A DNA stretch of 64,000 nucleotides from an uncultured Eubacteriales bacterium (GTDB lineage Bacteria; Bacillota; Clostridia; Christensenellales; Aristaeellaceae): positions 62,001 through 126,000 of the forward strand of contig CADCFG010000001.1 of NCBI GenBank assembly GCA_902800625.1, read 5' to 3'. Below, piece by piece: positions 61,007 to 64,000 of the stretch. The notes under the pieces were generated by a model that was not told the DNA's origin, did not search any database, and saw nothing but the letters and a program-made list of their open reading frames with translations. The position numbers were made by a program, and so were the translations under genes. Position 1 is the first letter of the stretch; every line of letters starts with the position of its first letter.

Positions 61007-62887
61007 ATGTGGAATTATAGCTTTGTGTTTCCCAGCGTACTGGTGATGCTCACGCTGCTGGTGTTCTTCCTGGCGCGCCGCCGGCTGCCCATACGGATGA
61101 ACCGCGTCTTCCTGGGCGTGCTGCTGGTACACCTGTGCGTGGTGCTGTTTGACATCATTTCCTCCCGGGCGGATGAAAACTATGCCCTTCATACCGCCGG
61201 GCAGCTCTATGCCCTGAACACAGCTTTCTTCATATTTTACTTGGCGCGCATCTTCTGGTTCTACCTGTTCACACTGACCATCCTGGACGCAAGGCCCGGC
61301 AGGCTGATGATGATCCTGTCCACGTTGCCCTTCGCGTTTTCGGAGCTGGTGGCGGCGTCCAGCTGCTTCACCGGGCTGGTGTTCACCATCCGGGACGGCA
61401 TGTACGCCCGCGGGCCCCTGTATGACATCATCTACTTCTGCAGCTTCTTTTATTGCATCCTGTCCATCGCCATGATCCTCCTGCACGGTCGGCACATGAA
61501 GCCCACGCTCATGGCCGCGGCGCTGGGCTACAATATTGTGCTGCTGGTGGGCAACGTGGCGCGGCTGATCTTCTCCAACTACCTGATCATGGGTACCTTC
61601 TGCATGATCGCCATCCAGGTCATCTATCTGGCCTTTTTAAACCCTGATCTATACCTGACGGACCGTGGTTTCGCCTTCAACATGCGTGGCTTCCGGGCGG
61701 TGCTGGCCGAAATGCCGCAGCACCGGAGGTATCACATACTGGGCTTTATACTGCAAAACTACAGCCAGGAGCGCAGCATACTGGGCGGCGACCAGATGGA
61801 CCAGGGCATTACCCAGATCAACCATTATCTGTCCCGTTCCTTCCCGGAGGCGCTGCCCTTCTACCTGCGCAGCGGGCGCTTTGTACTGCTGGGCAAGGCC
61901 AGCGCCCCCTGGGCCGCCATCCAGCGGGAGATCGCCGAGCGCTTCCAGAGCGGCTGGCCGGGCGAGAACGCGACGATCTACCTGGGCATCACCTTCGCCT
62001 CCATCACTTCCGAATCCAACCTTTCCAGCGCCGACAGGATCATATCGAACCTCACTCTGGCCTTTGAGGATATGTCCCACGCTGCGACCACATTTGGCGA
62101 GGACGCCAGCGCCAGCCTCCAGGAAATCGACCAGCAGGTAGACATCCTGCGCTCGCTGGAGCGGGCGCTGGAGCAGGACGCTGTTGAGGTGTTCCTGCAG
62201 CCGGTGGTGGACAGCCATACCGGAGGCATCGTCGCTGCGGAAGCGCTGGCCCGCATCCGCGACGACCAGGGCCGCGTCATCCCGCCGGGGCTGTTCATTC
62301 CCATTGCCGAACGCGGCGGCTTTATCAACCATCTGGGCGAGCAGGTATTCGAGAAGACTTGCGCGTTCATCAGCGGCCACGACCTGGCCGACCTTGGCCT
62401 GAGCTGGATCAACGTGAACCTGTCCCCCATCCAGTGTATGCAGCGGGATCTGGCCAAGCGCTTCGGCGAGATCCTGAAGCGGCACAACACCCCTGTCGAG
62501 AGCATCCACCTGGAGATCACGGAGCAGTCGATGGTGGATTATTCGATGCTGCAGAGGCAGATCCGCCAGCTGCAGGACGCCGGCTTCCAGTTTGTGCTGG
62601 ACGACTACGGCAGCGGCTATTCCAACCTGACGCGAGTGAAGCACTATCCCTTCATCAACATCAAGCTGGACATGGAGGTGGTCTGGGACTACTTCCGGGA
62701 CCGGGACAGCCTGCTGCCCACGATCATACAGGGCTTCAAGAAGATGGGCTTCTCCATCACCGCCGAGGGCATCGAGACGAAGGAGATGGCCGATGTACTC
62801 ACCGGCATCGGCGCAGACTACCTGCAGGGTTACCTGTTCTCAAGGCCGCTTCCCATGGAGGAGTTCCTGGAAAAGTACGGAAAATAG
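61007..62887 (+). CDS. Membrane-bound EAL-domain c-di-GMP phosphodiesterase
   Basis: The 626-aa protein has seven hydrophobic segments in residues 1-220 (7TM sensor type), a linker or degenerate GGDEF-like region (about 225-380, no GGDEF motif) and a C-terminal EAL domain. The catalytic set is intact: EALAR (near 411), NVNLSP, EITEQ, DDYGSGYSNL, IKLD, AEGIET and QGYLFSRP. It should hydrolyse c-di-GMP to pGpG in response to a membrane signal. GAGG lies 5 nt before the ATG. Two promoters lie upstream and a strong terminator follows, so it is monocistronic. Confidence 0.93.
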   Translation: MWNYSFVFPSVLVMLTLLVFFLARRRLPIRMNRVFLGVLLVHLCVVLFDIISSRADENYALHTAGQLYALNTAFFIFYLARIFWFYLFTLTILDARPGRLMMILSTLPFAFSELVAASSCFTGLVFTIRDGMYARGPLYDIIYFCSFFYCILSIAMILLHGRHMKPTLMAAALGYNIVLLVGNVARLIFSNYLIMGTFCMIAIQVIYLAFLNPDLYLTDRGFAFNMRGFRAVLAEMPQHRRYHILGFILQNYSQERSILGGDQMDQGITQINHYLSRSFPEALPFYLRSGRFVLLGKASAPWAAIQREIAERFQSGWPGENATIYLGITFASITSESNLSSADRIISNLTLAFEDMSHAATTFGEDASASLQEIDQQVDILRSLERALEQDAVEVFLQPVVDSHTGGIVAAEALARIRDDQGRVIPPGLFIPIAERGGFINHLGEQVFEKTCAFISGHDLADLGLSWINVNLSPIQCMQRDLAKRFGEILKRHNTPVESIHLEITEQSMVDYSMLQRQIRQLQDAGFQFVLDDYGSGYSNLTRVKHYPFINIKLDMEVVWDYFRDRDSLLPTIIQGFKKMGFSITAEGIETKEMADVLTGIGADYLQGYLFSRPLPMEEFLEKYGK

Positions 62888-62894
62888 ATTGCGG

Positions 62895-62935
62895 GAATGA
62901 AAAAACGGGCGCCAAACGGCGTCCGTTTTTTCATT
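62895..62935. terminator. Bidirectional terminator
   Basis: GAATGAAAAAACGG-GCGCC and GGCGT-CCGTTTTTTCATTC form a long near-perfect palindrome with A and T tracts, serving the EAL gene and the converging reductase gene. Confidence 0.93.
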
Positions 62936-62942
62936 CTGATCG

Positions 62943-64000
62943 TCACCTGTCAAACGTCCGGGACACGTCCTGGAGCAGCTTGCGGATGGGCAGGTGCTGC
63001 GGGCATACCTTCTCACACTTGCCGCACCGGATGCAGTCGGAGGCCTTCCCATGGCCATTGCCAATGAGCACGCTGCTGTAATAAAAACCGGTGTTCCAGT
63101 TGTGGAAGGCCTCATGGGCATTCAGCGCCGCGAACATGTCCGGGATGCGAATGCCCCGGGGGCACTCATTCTCCTCCACGCAGTAGCGGCAGGCGGTACA
63201 GGGCACCAGATTCAGGCCGTGGAAGATGTCGTTCACCTTCCTGACTGCTGCCATTTCATCCTCGTTCAGCGGCTTGAAGTCCGCCATGGCGGACAGGTTG
63301 TCGGTCATCTGCGCCATGTCGCTCATGCCGGAGAGCACCACGGCCATGTTGGGAAAGCTCGCCGCGAAGCGGATGGCGTAGCTGGCGTTGCTGCCGCCGT
63401 TCAGATCCCGCAATATCCTGTCCGCTTCGGCGGGCAGGTTCACCAGGCTTCCGCCCTTCACCGGCTCCATGACGATGACGGGCTTGCCGTGCTTCTCGCA
63501 GACCTCGTAGACCTTCTTCGACTCCACGGAGGCGTCCTCGTAGTCCACATAGTTGAACTGGATCTGGACCACCTCGATCTCCGGGTGCTCGGTGAGGATC
63601 ATGTCCAGCACATCGGCCTTGTCGTGGAAGGAGATGCCGAAGTGGCGGATCTTCCCTTCCGCCTTCAGCTCCAGCGCCGTCTCATAGGCCTTGCAGCGCT
63701 TAAACTTTTTATAGTTGTCGTGGTCCTGGGCGTGCATCAGGTAGAAGTCGAAGTAGTCCACGCCGCACCACGCCAGCTGCTTTTCAAAGAAGGGTCGGAT
63801 GTCCTCCTGCTTCTTGAAGTAGGGGTCGGTCAGCTTGTCGGTGAGCAGGAAACGGCTGCGGTCAAAGCGCTTCGCTACACAGTCGCGGATGGCCGTCTCG
63901 GACTGGCCGCCGATATAGCCGTGGGCGGTGTCGAAGTAGTTGAGGCCCGCGCCGATGAAGGCGTCGGCCATCCGGCAGAACTGGTCATGGTCCACCTGGC
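62943..64000 (-). CDS. Aldo/keto reductase with C-terminal 4Fe-4S cysteines (5' end outside window)
   Basis: The frame is open to the window edge; the apparent start at 63995 is internal because AKR proteins carry about 30 more N-terminal residues (the beta hairpin and first barrel strand). Visible are the catalytic region LNYFDTAHGYIGGQSETAIR (Asp and Tyr), LLTDKL (Lys), and FYLMHAQDHDN (His). The C-terminus has a Cys set CTACRYCVEENECPRG and CIRCGKCEKVCPQHLPI, which fits a ferredoxin-type cluster. This AKR subgroup is common in anaerobes and is thought to link NAD(P)H or ferredoxin to carbonyl reduction. The substrate is unknown. Confidence 0.9.
   Translation of the reverse strand, partial: QVDHDQFCRMADAFIGAGLNYFDTAHGYIGGQSETAIRDCVAKRFDRSRFLLTDKLTDPYFKKQEDIRPFFEKQLAWCGVDYFDFYLMHAQDHDNYKKFKRCKAYETALELKAEGKIRHFGISFHDKADVLDMILTEHPEIEVVQIQFNYVDYEDASVESKKVYEVCEKHGKPVIVMEPVKGGSLVNLPAEADRILRDLNGGSNASYAIRFAASFPNMAVVLSGMSDMAQMTDNLSAMADFKPLNEDEMAAVRKVNDIFHGLNLVPCTACRYCVEENECPRGIRIPDMFAALNAHEAFHNWNTGFYYSSVLIGNGHGKASDCIRCGKCEKVCPQHLPIRKLLQDVSRTFDR

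Overview
The window is about 64 kb of high-GC bacterial chromosome with a Gram-positive (Firmicutes, class Clostridia) character. The evidence is as follows: a Bacillus-type PurR with PurBox-like operators, a monocistronic tRNA-Trp, strong consensus SigA promoters with 17-bp spacers and GGAGG ribosome binding sites, an infC-rpmI-rplT operon with an attenuated leader, Big_2/MBG-type surface proteins, an L,D-transpeptidase carrying several PG-binding domains, and families of short palindromic repeats of the kind common in gut and rumen Clostridia. The ATP synthase c subunit carries a sodium-type two-carboxylate signature, which fits a strict anaerobe. A relative of the Christensenellales/Aristaeella group is my best guess. 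It is an inference only; no rRNA gene is present.

Layout. 1-5.2 kb is a leftward operon: a SAM methyltransferase, redox chaperone Hsp33, and three helical-repeat or zinc-ribbon proteins. 5.3-7.5 kb holds a phosphoglycolate-phosphatase-like HAD enzyme, an orphan precorrin-8X-methylmutase-like protein that lacks the catalytic histidine, tRNA-Trp followed by a tRNA-derived repeat, and a tiny two-gene unit whose first peptide ends in a double-glycine leader motif. 7.5-12.7 kb holds a CtpA protease, a CdaR/PucR-type regulator, a RadC-like protein and an Ig-like surface protein. 12.8-14.1 kb is infC-rpmI-rplT, where infC most likely starts with AUU. 14.2-17.4 kb is a Zur-controlled zinc uptake operon. 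17.5-19.1 kb is pckA. 19.2-22.3 kb is a large repeat-containing adhesin. 22.3-28.9 kb holds a small (p)ppGpp synthetase, a CBS-domain protein, rsmA, upp, purR, murC and a lipoprotein. 29-31 kb is an L,D-transpeptidase. 31.2-38 kb is a complete F1Fo ATP synthase operon with a truncated epsilon subunit. 38.2-43.1 kb is a full branched-chain amino acid ABC transporter.

43.3-43.6 kb contains no gene. It does contain a perfectly placed promoter, about 230 nt of densely structured sequence whose ends pair with each other, and a U-run. This is a strong candidate for an independent structured noncoding RNA and is the most interesting item in the window. 43.7-48.5 kb is a carbohydrate cluster (GNAT, Gfo/Idh/MocA oxidoreductase, sugar isomerase, GH43, ABM monooxygenase). 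48.5-50.3 kb is an accessory stretch: an orphan prepilin with a long structured leader, a frameshifted DUF559 gene and several MITE-like repeats. 50.3-55.8 kb is a sucrose PTS unit (ptsI, scrA, divergent scrB). 56-64 kb holds a Cof-type HAD phosphatase, a decayed GH32-like fragment, a YbhN/LPG-synthase-like membrane protein, a GH2 glycosidase, a 7TM-EAL c-di-GMP phosphodiesterase, and an aldo/keto reductase with ferredoxin-type cysteines that runs off the end.

How the parts work together. The metabolic theme is plant-sugar use (sucrose PTS and ScrB, GH2, GH43 and a sugar oxidoreductase/isomerase pair) feeding PEP-linked metabolism (PckA, PTS enzyme I) and an ion-driven ATP synthase. Housekeeping operons alternate with surface and envelope proteins. 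Most intergenic promoters and terminators can be read directly and are listed. Coordinates were counted by hand from the numbered sequence. Functional names rest on recognised motifs, not on database searches.
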